In this document: piece by piece, positions 11,577-21,010 of the stretch | How positions within the stretch are numbered: position 1 is the first letter of the stretch | Layout: every line of letters begins with the position of its first letter | Assembly: GCF_026262505.1 (NCBI RefSeq) | Contig: NC_067203.1 | Location: forward strand, 15,822,392 to 15,886,391 | DNA length: 64,000 nt | Source of the DNA: Trichomonas vaginalis G3 | Lineage: Eukaryota; Parabasalia; Trichomonadida; Trichomonadidae | Direction: 5' to 3' | The notes under the pieces: model-generated | What the model saw: the letters and a program-made list of their open reading frames with translations, nothing else | Told to the model about the DNA's origin: nothing | Databases searched by the model: none | Translations under genes and position numbers: made by a program

Positions 11577-11581
11577 TCATT
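11577..11581 (+). promoter_or_regulatory. Inr of the metallothionein-like gene
   Basis: TCATT followed by a T run. The presumed +1 A is at 11579, 14 bases before the ATG at 11593. A second TCATTT lies about 30 bases further upstream. Confidence 0.6.
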
Positions 11582-11592
11582 TTTAAGTTAGA

Positions 11593-11925
11593 ATGTCTAG
11601 CTGCCATTGCGGATGCCAAAACCAAGGATGCCCATGCGGTTCAGGATGCAATTGCCCACCAACATGTGCTTGCCATCGTGGTGGAGAATGTTGCGCTAAG
11701 AAAGGATGCACATGTGGATGCCTTCAAGGCGGAAAGTGCCATTGCCATGAGAATGGTGCAAAGTGCCAATGTGGATCTGGTTGCCAGTGTGGCTCAAAGT
11801 GCTCATGCGGTCCTGATTGCCATTGCCCACCTAACTGCGCTTGCCACAGAGGTGGTGAATGCTGCGCAAAGAAGGGATGCCAATGTGGCTGCCTTCAGGG
11901 TGGTGAATGCAACTGTGGAAAGTAA
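11593..11925 (+). CDS. metallothionein-like Cys-rich protein, two repeats
   Basis: The 110-residue protein has 33 cysteines (30 percent) and six histidines, arranged almost entirely as C-x-C, C-C and C-x(3-5)-C, with no aromatic residues and a single Leu in each half. This is the signature of a metallothionein that binds Zn, Cd or Cu through thiolate clusters in the cytosol. It is an internal duplication: residues 19-51 and 76-108 match at 28 of 33 positions, both containing CHRGGECCAKKGC and GCLQGG. It is intact, with a good Inr and a TAAA stop context (UAAA is a reported T. vaginalis polyadenylation signal). The metal and inducer are unknown. The G+C content is much higher than that of the flanks. 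I recognise the class but no named family member. Confidence 0.8.
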   Translation: MSSCHCGCQNQGCPCGSGCNCPPTCACHRGGECCAKKGCTCGCLQGGKCHCHENGAKCQCGSGCQCGSKCSCGPDCHCPPNCACHRGGECCAKKGCQCGCLQGGECNCGK

Positions 11926-12341
11926 ATCTTAAACTGATTTCGAGTTTGCACCGATTCTGTGAATAATAATGATTAATCACAGCACTTTGATATATTCAAT
12001 CATTCAAAGATAAACACTTTTTCATGTAAATATTTATGCTGCTTTTTTAGGAATCATTTTTTTGATCTTATATGTTTCTTTCATATTTGTGCCTCACCAT
12101 TATATAAAACATTAATGTATTAGACTGATTCAGCAAATTCACTTGGTTTTAACGAAATAACAAAAGATTTCGTTCCATTCATGAAAAGAAACATGTAATC
12201 CTTAGCGAAATCATTATAATTTGGGACAAACAATCAATTCAAGCAACTTCAGCATTCATCAGATGTAAAATCTTTTCTGTACGTTTGAAGAGATTTTTTC
12301 ACAAAAATAGTCAATTCCTCAATCGAATTAAATTGGATTGG

Positions 12342-15300
12342 ATGAAAAGTTCTCGGCGTTTTCTTACAAAATCACCACCGAGAAATAAGTCCGTCCCTTC
12401 ATGTGAAACAAGCGCATCTCGTCAATTTGTTTCTTCCCTAAATATTTTTCATGTTGCAAGACATCCAATCGATGTTATTCTTAGAAAACAGCCTCGACCT
12501 ATTACAAATCGTGGAAATCATTCAAAACCAAGAATACATTCAAAAGATAGACTTGAGCTAGCACGTGGAAAATCTGATAGACAATTTAATTTGTTTAGGA
12601 CAATGTCTAAACAATTTGACGATTTAGTTTTAGTTCCAGAAGATCAAATACAACATGATAAAGAATTAATAGAGAATTTACTTCCATTTTCAAGACAATA
12701 TTCAAAAGACTCGGGATTTTTCTCAAAATTTTTCCCAAAGAAAGAAGTAGAAGTTACACCGCCACTTGTTGAATCTTCTGATTCAATACTTTCTCTTCAA
12801 GAGAACAATAACGAATCTGATGAGATTGAAAAATCAATTGAAGAAGATCAAAATGAGCCAGAAAAACGTGTTATTATCGAACTTCCTACAAATCCCAGCG
12901 AAAATACATTGACAGACAATCAAAATATCGATACAACTAATGTCACCGACCAAAACAATGATAATGATAAAGACAATACTCTTATTAATTCAAACATACC
13001 TGAAATTACTGAAAATGAAAATAAGCAAATTAATTATCCAAATCAGCCTCTAAATAATACAGAGAATCAAGCAAATACTTCTAATCAAGACAATGCAAAG
13101 GATGAAAAAAGTCAAAACAATCAAAATTCTTCAAAACGAAAAAATTCCCCGAAAAAATCACGAAAGAAGTCACCCGATAAAAGCAAAGCGGATAAGGAAA
13201 GGGAAATTTCCAAAACGCTTAAAAAACAGATTAAATCAAAACTTAAATCTAAAAAATTGTCTTCTCAGCTTAACCAGCAACCTAAAACCAAAACAACTGA
13301 AAATAAGACAAAGTTGGGACTTAAGTTGATTCCAAAAGACAAAAAATTAAAGAAATTAAGATTACAAGCGAACAAACACAATAAAACAATCGAACCAACG
13401 CATCCAGAAAGATTAAGCAGTATAAAGTCAAGAAACATTACTGAATTCGAGCCAACACAAAATAACGAAACAACAAATATTGAGGAAACTTTTGTTGACT
13501 CAGGTGATTTAACTGACCTTAATATCAGTCAAATATCATCAAATCATCGTATTCCAAATATTCAGAGCTTGAATAAATTAACAGATTTGTTAAATGCAGT
13601 TAATCTTGAATATTTTGCTGCACAACAAAATCAAGAAGAATATAGCTTCCCTCATTCCAAACTATCCCAAAATGCAGACCAAAATCCTTTGTCAAATGTA
13701 AATTTCAATTTTGAGGATTCAAAAAACAGCATATTGAGAACAGAGACACACATTAGCAACAACAACTTGCCAAATAACGACATAAAAGCAGAATTTATAC
13801 ATGACTTTAAGCAAGATTTAGAAGAATCAAAAAATTTTATTCCTCAAATAGATTTGATTGGAGATTCATTATTCCAAAAAGACAATTACCAAGTTGATGG
13901 ACCAACTTCAAATCAGAAATTCCCAGACACTGAAGATAATGAAAATAATTTTAAAATTTCTCAGAATTGGCAGTATTTTCCTGATAACGATATCCAACTA
14001 GAACAACTTAGAGATGAATTTCTTATTAATGACCAGATTGATGCTGATGATTTGGAATTAATACAAGATCTTATTAATATCGAAAATGGAGAATTTGAAG
14101 ACAAGTTCAGCACTATAGAATCAACTCACATATCAGATACAGATCTTCAATCCCGTGCCGCCGATTTAATTTCAAAATATGAAGCAAAATTAGACTCCAA
14201 GATTACGTATCCACAGAATAATCAGGAACTCTATACAGATGAGACTACGAATGCACAATTTAATGAGAATATTTCAAAAGAAGGAAATCAAATTTTCTCT
14301 CAATACGATTTCTCAGACTTAGTAAGAGAACAAAAAGATTTTCTGGAACAATTAAATGCAATTCAATGTATTTTTAACTTGTCTCCTATTGAGAATGAAG
14401 ATTTTTCGAAATGCAATGAAGAATTCATCTCAGATACCCATAATAATATATTCAGCAATGAAGATGACCAAATTATCACCGAAGATCAAAAAGAAATCCA
14501 TTCAAATCCTGATTTTGATGAAATCCAGAAAATGCGTCAAACTCTAAATGATTTCTTGGATCAATTATCAAATCAAAATCCAGATCAACAGGATCCATGC
14601 ATCAATTTATATGAATCTGAAAATATAATTTCTGATTTTCCAAAACTAGCTAATTCAGTGGATAATTTTGAAATCCCTACTATCAGCTTGAACCAAAATT
14701 CAATGAACTCCGATCAGATTTCAGAATGTAATTTTATCACATCTAATATTCATAAAATATCAGAAAATGATCAAATTATCATTGATAGTAAGCTTCAAAA
14801 TACAATTCCTTTCATTGATTTCACATCCTTTGATGAAAATAGCGCCGATCAACTTAATTTCGAACAAAAGTCATCAGAAACATCAATAAAAGACGAATAT
14901 TTGTCATCATTACCAGCAGTTATTGTTAAACCAGATGAATTCATTGCTACAAACAATGACTTTTATGAAGATTTCAATGAATTACAAGATTCTACCTTTA
15001 ATCAACACAAATTATTCCAAGACATAGAAGAACAAATGATAGAAAATGAGAAATTTAATTCTATAGTTGCGAATATGAAGGAAATTGAAGATCAACTAAT
15101 TTCATCAACAAATTCAATCAAAGATACATTTCCTATGTTGGATTTGATGAAACAACAGAACGAATTATTCAAATCTGAACTAAATGAATCGAATTCTTTT
15201 AGATCTGATAATAATGATCTCAAAGATGGAGAATTCTTCAATCATTCAACAATGAATAGACATAATTTATCATTTAAAGATAAATCAGGTAACAAAGAAT

Positions 15301-18300
15301 TCATCAGACACATGGAAAGAAATCAATCACTAATAGATTCGTTTTCAACTGTAATAAGAGCTGTTGAGAGCAGTCTTGACATTTCAACAAGGCTTCAAAA
15401 TGACTCCATTCCAAACATTAAATCCATAAATGATATAATTGTCAAAACTGAGACTATTCTTCCATTAAACAATGAAATCAAAGTTACAATTATGAAAGAT
15501 AAATTTGTTAACTTCAAATTGACTGAAAACCAAGAAATCAAGGACAAATTTACTCAGATTTTGCCAAATATAGATTCACAAGAAGATGACGAATTGATTG
15601 ACACATTCGCTAAGAGATTCATCATCAAAACATCAAATGAAGAACTTGACAATGAATTCCTTGAAAATTATGAAGAAATTTGTTCTTGTCTACATGAAAA
15701 TGAAGAGTTGATTGATAAGTTTACCAAGAGTTATATGAACCACAAATCAAATGAAGAACTTATATATAGTTCTCAAGGAAATGAAGAAATGATTGATTTT
15801 ATTACAAGAGAACTCCTGATTAATGAATCACTTGAAAATGATGAAGAAAACAAGGCTAGTTTCACCAATACATTTCTCCAAGAAAGTGATGAATTGATTG
15901 ACAAGTACACAAAACAATTCATGAACAACAAATCAGATGAAACTGAAGAGGAGATTAAAGATAATTTCATTATTTCTAAAGCATATGAAAATAATGAAAT
16001 TCAAGATAAGTTTGCTTCAGTAATGATGAACAATAATATTTCTGGGTTTAATAATTCGAAGCCTTATACTTCAAATGAAATAATCTCATCTGAAAATAAT
16101 TATGAGTTTGAAAAGATTTTCAAGTCACTAGAAAACAATGAAATCCAAGATAAATTTGCAAATCAATTTATCAATTATGATTCACAAGAAGATGAAGAAA
16201 TGATTGATAAATTTGCAGAGATTTTGATGAATTCTTTATCAAACCAAAACGAAGAGATTGTTGATCAAGTTACATTATGTTTATCTCAAAACGAATTCGA
16301 TGAACAATTGATGAAAGAAAACAATTTAGCTAAGCAAAAGAAGATCATTTCAAGGGAAATTAACTTGAATGAAGAGGAAGATGAAGATGAAAGTCATAAT
16401 ATTGTCATTAGAAATATTGATTATATCTACAAACCTGATAAAGAAGAATTCCAAAAAACATTTTTATCAGAGTTCAATGTTTCAGAAGGAAACCATCAAT
16501 TCATTGATGAATTCTGCAATAATAGCTTGCGTAGTGATACATTCGAAATCTCGAGAATTAATGAAGAGAGCATAATTGATGAATTTTCAAAAGAAAAACA
16601 GAGCTATTTAATCAATGATGAAGATAATTACATCATTGATCAAAACAATTCATTAAATAACACTAAGAGCTTTGATGATGAAATTCAGGTTAAATTTACA
16701 AATAGTGCCAATGATGTTATGTTATCGAATAATTCTCATTATCAAGACATTAGTTATGAAAAATCTCAGCATCAGTTTGATAATGAAGAACTTCCAGTTT
16801 CATATCAGACGAATTTAGTTTCAAATGACAAAAACATCAGAGATAATTATATTAATAATGAAAACATGTTGACTTCTAACAATAATTTCATTCAAATTCA
16901 AAATGTCAAAGAAAATGAATTATTAGAGAGCCAAAATAATGAAATTGATAATTCTCAGAATTACCATAATATTCGTAGTCGCAGTATTTCAAATGAATCA
17001 TTATCATCATCAAATCAAACAAAAATTAATTCATCAGAATTTAATATTTCAAATCAAAACATATTCAATATATCTGACATTAATCTTATTGATCATTGCG
17101 AAATGAATTTCAGTGACATTACAAATTCCGAGTTTATTGAGTGCAGAATTAAACAAATTGATGAAGAAAAAGAAGATAATTCAGAGGAAGAAGAGGAAGA
17201 TATTGTTGATTATTGCTCAAATATTCAGATTCCAGTTATTGAAACAGAAATTAAAGATGAAACTAATAAAACAAATCAAAACAATTTATACAATCCACAA
17301 AATGAAGAAGAGTTCATTGATAATACCTCAAACAAAGCATTTGAAATCTCTCCATCATTAAAGTCAATTCTTTCATTTGTCAAAGATGAAACACCAAACA
17401 ACAAAACGCAAAATGAACACGGATTCATTGACAATTTCACAAACGAAGGATTTACAGATAAATTTGTTAATAACTATGCCTTTGAAGATAAAATACATAA
17501 TCAGTCATTTATTTCTAAAGGAAGTAATGATTTAGAAATTATCTCAAATAGCATTATAAGATTTGATAAAACAGATATCAAAGATAAGTCATCAAGAAAT
17601 ATACATCTTGACGAAATTTCCTCAAATATCAAAACAAACTACACAATTTATAATATTTCAGAAAGAAATATTGTTAATGACAATTTATTCTTTGATTCTT
17701 CAGCCAATGAATTATCTTTTAATGAAGAAGGAAAAGTTCCATCAAATAATGGAGATTCTGACATCTCATTATTTGTTGATTCATCTATCAACGAAATATT
17801 TTCAAATGAAGAAAATAATAATCCATCAAATGTGCAATCACGCGATATCTCAATCATTGATAATTCAAATCAATCAGAACATATTGATATATTTAATCTA
17901 CAAAACAATCAAAACATTTTATCAGAAATTCTTCCAAATGAATTCAATTTATCAAATCAAAATGATTTTGTTAATAAATTCTGTTACTTTGGAAATTGCA
18001 ATTTCTTTGCTTTTGATCCAGATGAACAAATGACAGATAGCTCTAATGATAAAGTAGATCCTTATCATCAGTATTTTGTTGCTTTCTCTGATGAATATTT
18101 CTTTGATCCATATGCAAAAACTGCTGTTTCTTCTAATTCAGAATTTATTTTTGATACACAAAATATTATTGATCCATATGCAAAAACTGCTGTTTCTTCT
18201 AATTCAGAAATTAGTTTTGATGCACAAAATGTTATTGATATGGAATCATTAATAAACCCAAGCAATTCTTTGGTAAACTTAGAAGTATTGAATAGATTGG

Positions 18301-20717
18301 AAAGAAACCAAGATTTAATTCTTAAATTAGCAGAAAATCTAACATATTATCCATCATCAGCTGAACTTTTAGGAACAGCAATCTTAAATGACACAAACAT
18401 TATGGATGAAGATGATATTTATATTGATAATTGCAATATTAAAAATCAACAAAGGAATTTCAAAGCAGATCTTATTCATTCCTTGACAAATGCTCAACAA
18501 CAAGATAATGATCTAAGAATTACTCCAATGATTATTGATTTGAATCAAAATAATCTTTCAAAATTCCAAATTTTGGACAAAAGTTATAAAACCAATGATT
18601 TCAATGACGAAAACAATCAAAGTATTGAGAATTATTTGCTTAATAACCTCAATTTCAACGATATACAGGATTGGTGCCAAATCAGATTCAATAATTCTCC
18701 AATTTATATTAAGAACAATGATATCGTAGTATCTGATGAAACAATAGATGAAGAAGAGTTCCAATTTGAAGAAAGAAGTCCTCCAAAGCCTTCAGGCCTT
18801 TCTACAGATATAGAAAAAGAAACCCCACATATTAAATTCGGAGAAAATGTTTCTCCAGTCAAAAACTTTTGGGAATCAATTCAAAAAACAACATCAAAGA
18901 AATCTCAAAAAGTTCCACCACCTCTTTTAATCAACAACTCTCCACTTTCTCCTACTAAAAAGGCTCCTCCGTTGCAAACGAAAATTTCCCAAATTCCAGC
19001 ACCGTTTTTAGAGACAAAAATTTCTCAATTTACTCCTCCAAGAATTGCAATTCCTTCTTTTATTGCATCTCCTATGATTAGGGAGAAGACAACTCCTAAA
19101 CTAGAGAAGCCATTGATAAATCATTTGGACGTCTTCGAAGAATTGTTTCCAATAGAGAAAACAAACAATGAATTTCCAAAATCACACAAAATTCCAAAAG
19201 AAAAACTTGATTTTGGGGAATCAACAAAAGAAGAATTTAATGCAGAATATTACGAAAAAACTCTTGAAACTAAAAAAGAAACAAAAAGAAAGAAGAGAAC
19301 AAAAACCAAAAAATCTCCAATCAAAAACAGAGAAATTAATCAAACTTTAGTTAATGATAGAATTTCACAGACATCAAACAAAGAACTACTTGATAATCTT
19401 AAGAAAATAGAACAAGATTCTAACGCCGAACTACTTATTGAACTAAATAAGATCGAAGAAACTTCAATCAAAGAATTAGTTGATAATGAAGAAATTATAA
19501 ATGAAACAGAGATTCCACGTTTGGAAAACATTTTTACACCTCAAAAACAGAAATCAATCCAATCAAAATCAATGAATGAAGCTGATCAATCATCAATAAG
19601 TTTCCAGACTTTCTTTTCTTCAACTGCTTTTCCAATATCTAGAAGAAATCCAGTTGTCAACAAATTGTTTAAACTCATTATTCCGGAGATCAGAGAATTG
19701 GAAAATCCAGCTGAAGTTGGAAAGTTTGTATTAGATTTATCAAGAGAATTCATGACAACAAACTTAGTTCCATTGACACAAGAAAGAATCGATTCAACAA
19801 TCATTTATTCTTTCGAACTAATTTCGAACAAAACCATTTTCTCAAAAATTTTGGCAAATGGATCATTAAATATTGAAAACTCAACATTTAACATCCAAGA
19901 AACACCAATAAATAATAAGAAGGATAGTATCATAATAGGAAAGAAATCATTTAAATTTCCAACACAACTAATTCTTGATGATGTTATGACAAATATAAAA
20001 TCAGTTCAAACAAATTCTCCTGACTTTGTTTTAACAAAAATTTTGAAATTACTTTCATCAACTGATAGAATAGAAGATTGCATATACTCTCCTGATATGA
20101 TACTTGCAACAACATTGCTATCTTTTGAAGGAATTGACAATGAAACAGTACGTTCTATTTATGATATTTTAGTTTCTCAAAATTATTGGAATTATTTCTT
20201 GAGAATTTTGATTTGCGAAGAAATTTCTTCAGCCACAGAACCATTTATGAGTTTAACACTTAGTAATTCAATCTTAGTTAAACTTCTACAAACATTTATT
20301 GCAGAAATTGATGAAGATGAGGATTATTTAGAAAATGAAAAAATCATTCATTTATTGAGATCAGTTTTCATCATATCAAATTTGATTTACAAAGAAAATG
20401 TTGCCAGTATTAAGGCATTGGCTAATTTCCTCAATTTGGCTAATTTAGAGAAGATAAATAATCAAAATCTATTTAATATGATTGATAATTGGATTACCAT
20501 GCCAATTGTTTTGAAGAAAGAACATGAAGTTTCAGTTGATGTTGCAGCCATTAATCATTTCATTCTTGGCAACGCTGATAAAGTTTTCAATGAAATTTCC
20601 ACATTCATTAATATGAAAAGAGAAGATCATCCACTCGTTTTTTCTGTTTACCAGAATTTAAGATACATTCTTGTGAACGATTATGATATTAACTGTCCGT
20701 TTGCTATTCATTTATAA
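12342..20717 (+). CDS. giant disordered Asn/Glu/Ile-rich repeat protein with helical C-terminus
   Basis: This is a single frame of about 2,791 residues. The frame is open back to about 12285, but the first ATG is at 12342, about 41 bases after an Inr-like TCACA. Residues 1-80 are basic. About 150-330 is a Lys/Asn/Ser-rich stretch. From there to about 2,150 the protein is acidic, Asn-rich and probably disordered. Residues about 1050-1330 hold roughly ten degenerate units built on E-(L/M/I)-I-(D/Q)-(K/D)-(F/Y)-(T/A). A 22-residue unit is duplicated exactly in tandem at 18105-18236. The region around 2150-2270 is Pro/Ser/Lys-rich. The last about 370 residues are helical with conserved-looking hydrophobic spacing, perhaps an ARM/HEAT-like fold. 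No known domain was recognised; a cytoskeletal or scaffold role is a guess. Confidence 0.75.
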   Translation: MKSSRRFLTKSPPRNKSVPSCETSASRQFVSSLNIFHVARHPIDVILRKQPRPITNRGNHSKPRIHSKDRLELARGKSDRQFNLFRTMSKQFDDLVLVPEDQIQHDKELIENLLPFSRQYSKDSGFFSKFFPKKEVEVTPPLVESSDSILSLQENNNESDEIEKSIEEDQNEPEKRVIIELPTNPSENTLTDNQNIDTTNVTDQNNDNDKDNTLINSNIPEITENENKQINYPNQPLNNTENQANTSNQDNAKDEKSQNNQNSSKRKNSPKKSRKKSPDKSKADKEREISKTLKKQIKSKLKSKKLSSQLNQQPKTKTTENKTKLGLKLIPKDKKLKKLRLQANKHNKTIEPTHPERLSSIKSRNITEFEPTQNNETTNIEETFVDSGDLTDLNISQISSNHRIPNIQSLNKLTDLLNAVNLEYFAAQQNQEEYSFPHSKLSQNADQNPLSNVNFNFEDSKNSILRTETHISNNNLPNNDIKAEFIHDFKQDLEESKNFIPQIDLIGDSLFQKDNYQVDGPTSNQKFPDTEDNENNFKISQNWQYFPDNDIQLEQLRDEFLINDQIDADDLELIQDLINIENGEFEDKFSTIESTHISDTDLQSRAADLISKYEAKLDSKITYPQNNQELYTDETTNAQFNENISKEGNQIFSQYDFSDLVREQKDFLEQLNAIQCIFNLSPIENEDFSKCNEEFISDTHNNIFSNEDDQIITEDQKEIHSNPDFDEIQKMRQTLNDFLDQLSNQNPDQQDPCINLYESENIISDFPKLANSVDNFEIPTISLNQNSMNSDQISECNFITSNIHKISENDQIIIDSKLQNTIPFIDFTSFDENSADQLNFEQKSSETSIKDEYLSSLPAVIVKPDEFIATNNDFYEDFNELQDSTFNQHKLFQDIEEQMIENEKFNSIVANMKEIEDQLISSTNSIKDTFPMLDLMKQQNELFKSELNESNSFRSDNNDLKDGEFFNHSTMNRHNLSFKDKSGNKEFIRHMERNQSLIDSFSTVIRAVESSLDISTRLQNDSIPNIKSINDIIVKTETILPLNNEIKVTIMKDKFVNFKLTENQEIKDKFTQILPNIDSQEDDELIDTFAKRFIIKTSNEELDNEFLENYEEICSCLHENEELIDKFTKSYMNHKSNEELIYSSQGNEEMIDFITRELLINESLENDEENKASFTNTFLQESDELIDKYTKQFMNNKSDETEEEIKDNFIISKAYENNEIQDKFASVMMNNNISGFNNSKPYTSNEIISSENNYEFEKIFKSLENNEIQDKFANQFINYDSQEDEEMIDKFAEILMNSLSNQNEEIVDQVTLCLSQNEFDEQLMKENNLAKQKKIISREINLNEEEDEDESHNIVIRNIDYIYKPDKEEFQKTFLSEFNVSEGNHQFIDEFCNNSLRSDTFEISRINEESIIDEFSKEKQSYLINDEDNYIIDQNNSLNNTKSFDDEIQVKFTNSANDVMLSNNSHYQDISYEKSQHQFDNEELPVSYQTNLVSNDKNIRDNYINNENMLTSNNNFIQIQNVKENELLESQNNEIDNSQNYHNIRSRSISNESLSSSNQTKINSSEFNISNQNIFNISDINLIDHCEMNFSDITNSEFIECRIKQIDEEKEDNSEEEEEDIVDYCSNIQIPVIETEIKDETNKTNQNNLYNPQNEEEFIDNTSNKAFEISPSLKSILSFVKDETPNNKTQNEHGFIDNFTNEGFTDKFVNNYAFEDKIHNQSFISKGSNDLEIISNSIIRFDKTDIKDKSSRNIHLDEISSNIKTNYTIYNISERNIVNDNLFFDSSANELSFNEEGKVPSNNGDSDISLFVDSSINEIFSNEENNNPSNVQSRDISIIDNSNQSEHIDIFNLQNNQNILSEILPNEFNLSNQNDFVNKFCYFGNCNFFAFDPDEQMTDSSNDKVDPYHQYFVAFSDEYFFDPYAKTAVSSNSEFIFDTQNIIDPYAKTAVSSNSEISFDAQNVIDMESLINPSNSLVNLEVLNRLERNQDLILKLAENLTYYPSSAELLGTAILNDTNIMDEDDIYIDNCNIKNQQRNFKADLIHSLTNAQQQDNDLRITPMIIDLNQNNLSKFQILDKSYKTNDFNDENNQSIENYLLNNLNFNDIQDWCQIRFNNSPIYIKNNDIVVSDETIDEEEFQFEERSPPKPSGLSTDIEKETPHIKFGENVSPVKNFWESIQKTTSKKSQKVPPPLLINNSPLSPTKKAPPLQTKISQIPAPFLETKISQFTPPRIAIPSFIASPMIREKTTPKLEKPLINHLDVFEELFPIEKTNNEFPKSHKIPKEKLDFGESTKEEFNAEYYEKTLETKKETKRKKRTKTKKSPIKNREINQTLVNDRISQTSNKELLDNLKKIEQDSNAELLIELNKIEETSIKELVDNEEIINETEIPRLENIFTPQKQKSIQSKSMNEADQSSISFQTFFSSTAFPISRRNPVVNKLFKLIIPEIRELENPAEVGKFVLDLSREFMTTNLVPLTQERIDSTIIYSFELISNKTIFSKILANGSLNIENSTFNIQETPINNKKDSIIIGKKSFKFPTQLILDDVMTNIKSVQTNSPDFVLTKILKLLSSTDRIEDCIYSPDMILATTLLSFEGIDNETVRSIYDILVSQNYWNYFLRILICEEISSATEPFMSLTLSNSILVKLLQTFIAEIDEDEDYLENEKIIHLLRSVFIISNLIYKENVASIKALANFLNLANLEKINNQNLFNMIDNWITMPIVLKKEHEVSVDVAAINHFILGNADKVFNEISTFINMKREDHPLVFSVYQNLRYILVNDYDINCPFAIHL
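18105..18236 (+). repeat. two tandem 66-bp units inside the giant gene
   Basis: Two adjacent 66-base units, each encoding 22 residues that start D-P-Y-A-K-T-A-V-S-S-N-S-E. They differ at only a few bases, indicating a recent in-frame duplication. Confidence 0.85.
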
Positions 20718-20936
20718 TTCAATTAATGTTTTATTTATATAAATACCTGTTTGTTATTTTGTTTATTCAATATGTATTTTTAGTATTTTTTAAGATTCTG
20801 CATATTTGACAATACAAAATCTTTTTCTTTCAAATTAATTGACATTCATCTGCTGAGATTTATGACAGTTTGATCAAAATTGTATTTTTCTCAAATTTTA
20901 ATGGCTTTCTTTGTTTTCTTATTTAAATTTGAGTGC

Positions 20937-20944
20937 TAACGATA
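20937..20944 (+). promoter_or_regulatory. Myb-recognition-like element upstream of the BspA-like gene
   Basis: TAACGATA, 57 bases before the ATG at 21001. It matches, from memory, the MRE-1/MRE-2r core described in the T. vaginalis ap65-1 promoter and bound by tvMyb proteins. One octamer in AT-rich DNA may be chance. Confidence 0.3.
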
Positions 20945-21010
20945 AGATTGAATGCAATTCTGTGTGTAATCCGGATCCTATTTTAAGGCTAATATTTTTT
21001 ATGTGGTTGA

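Noticed and set aside
13093-19804. Several 60-156-codon frames inside the giant gene on both strands
   Set aside because: They are shadows of an AT-rich, low-complexity coding frame and show only Lys/Ile/Ser bias.
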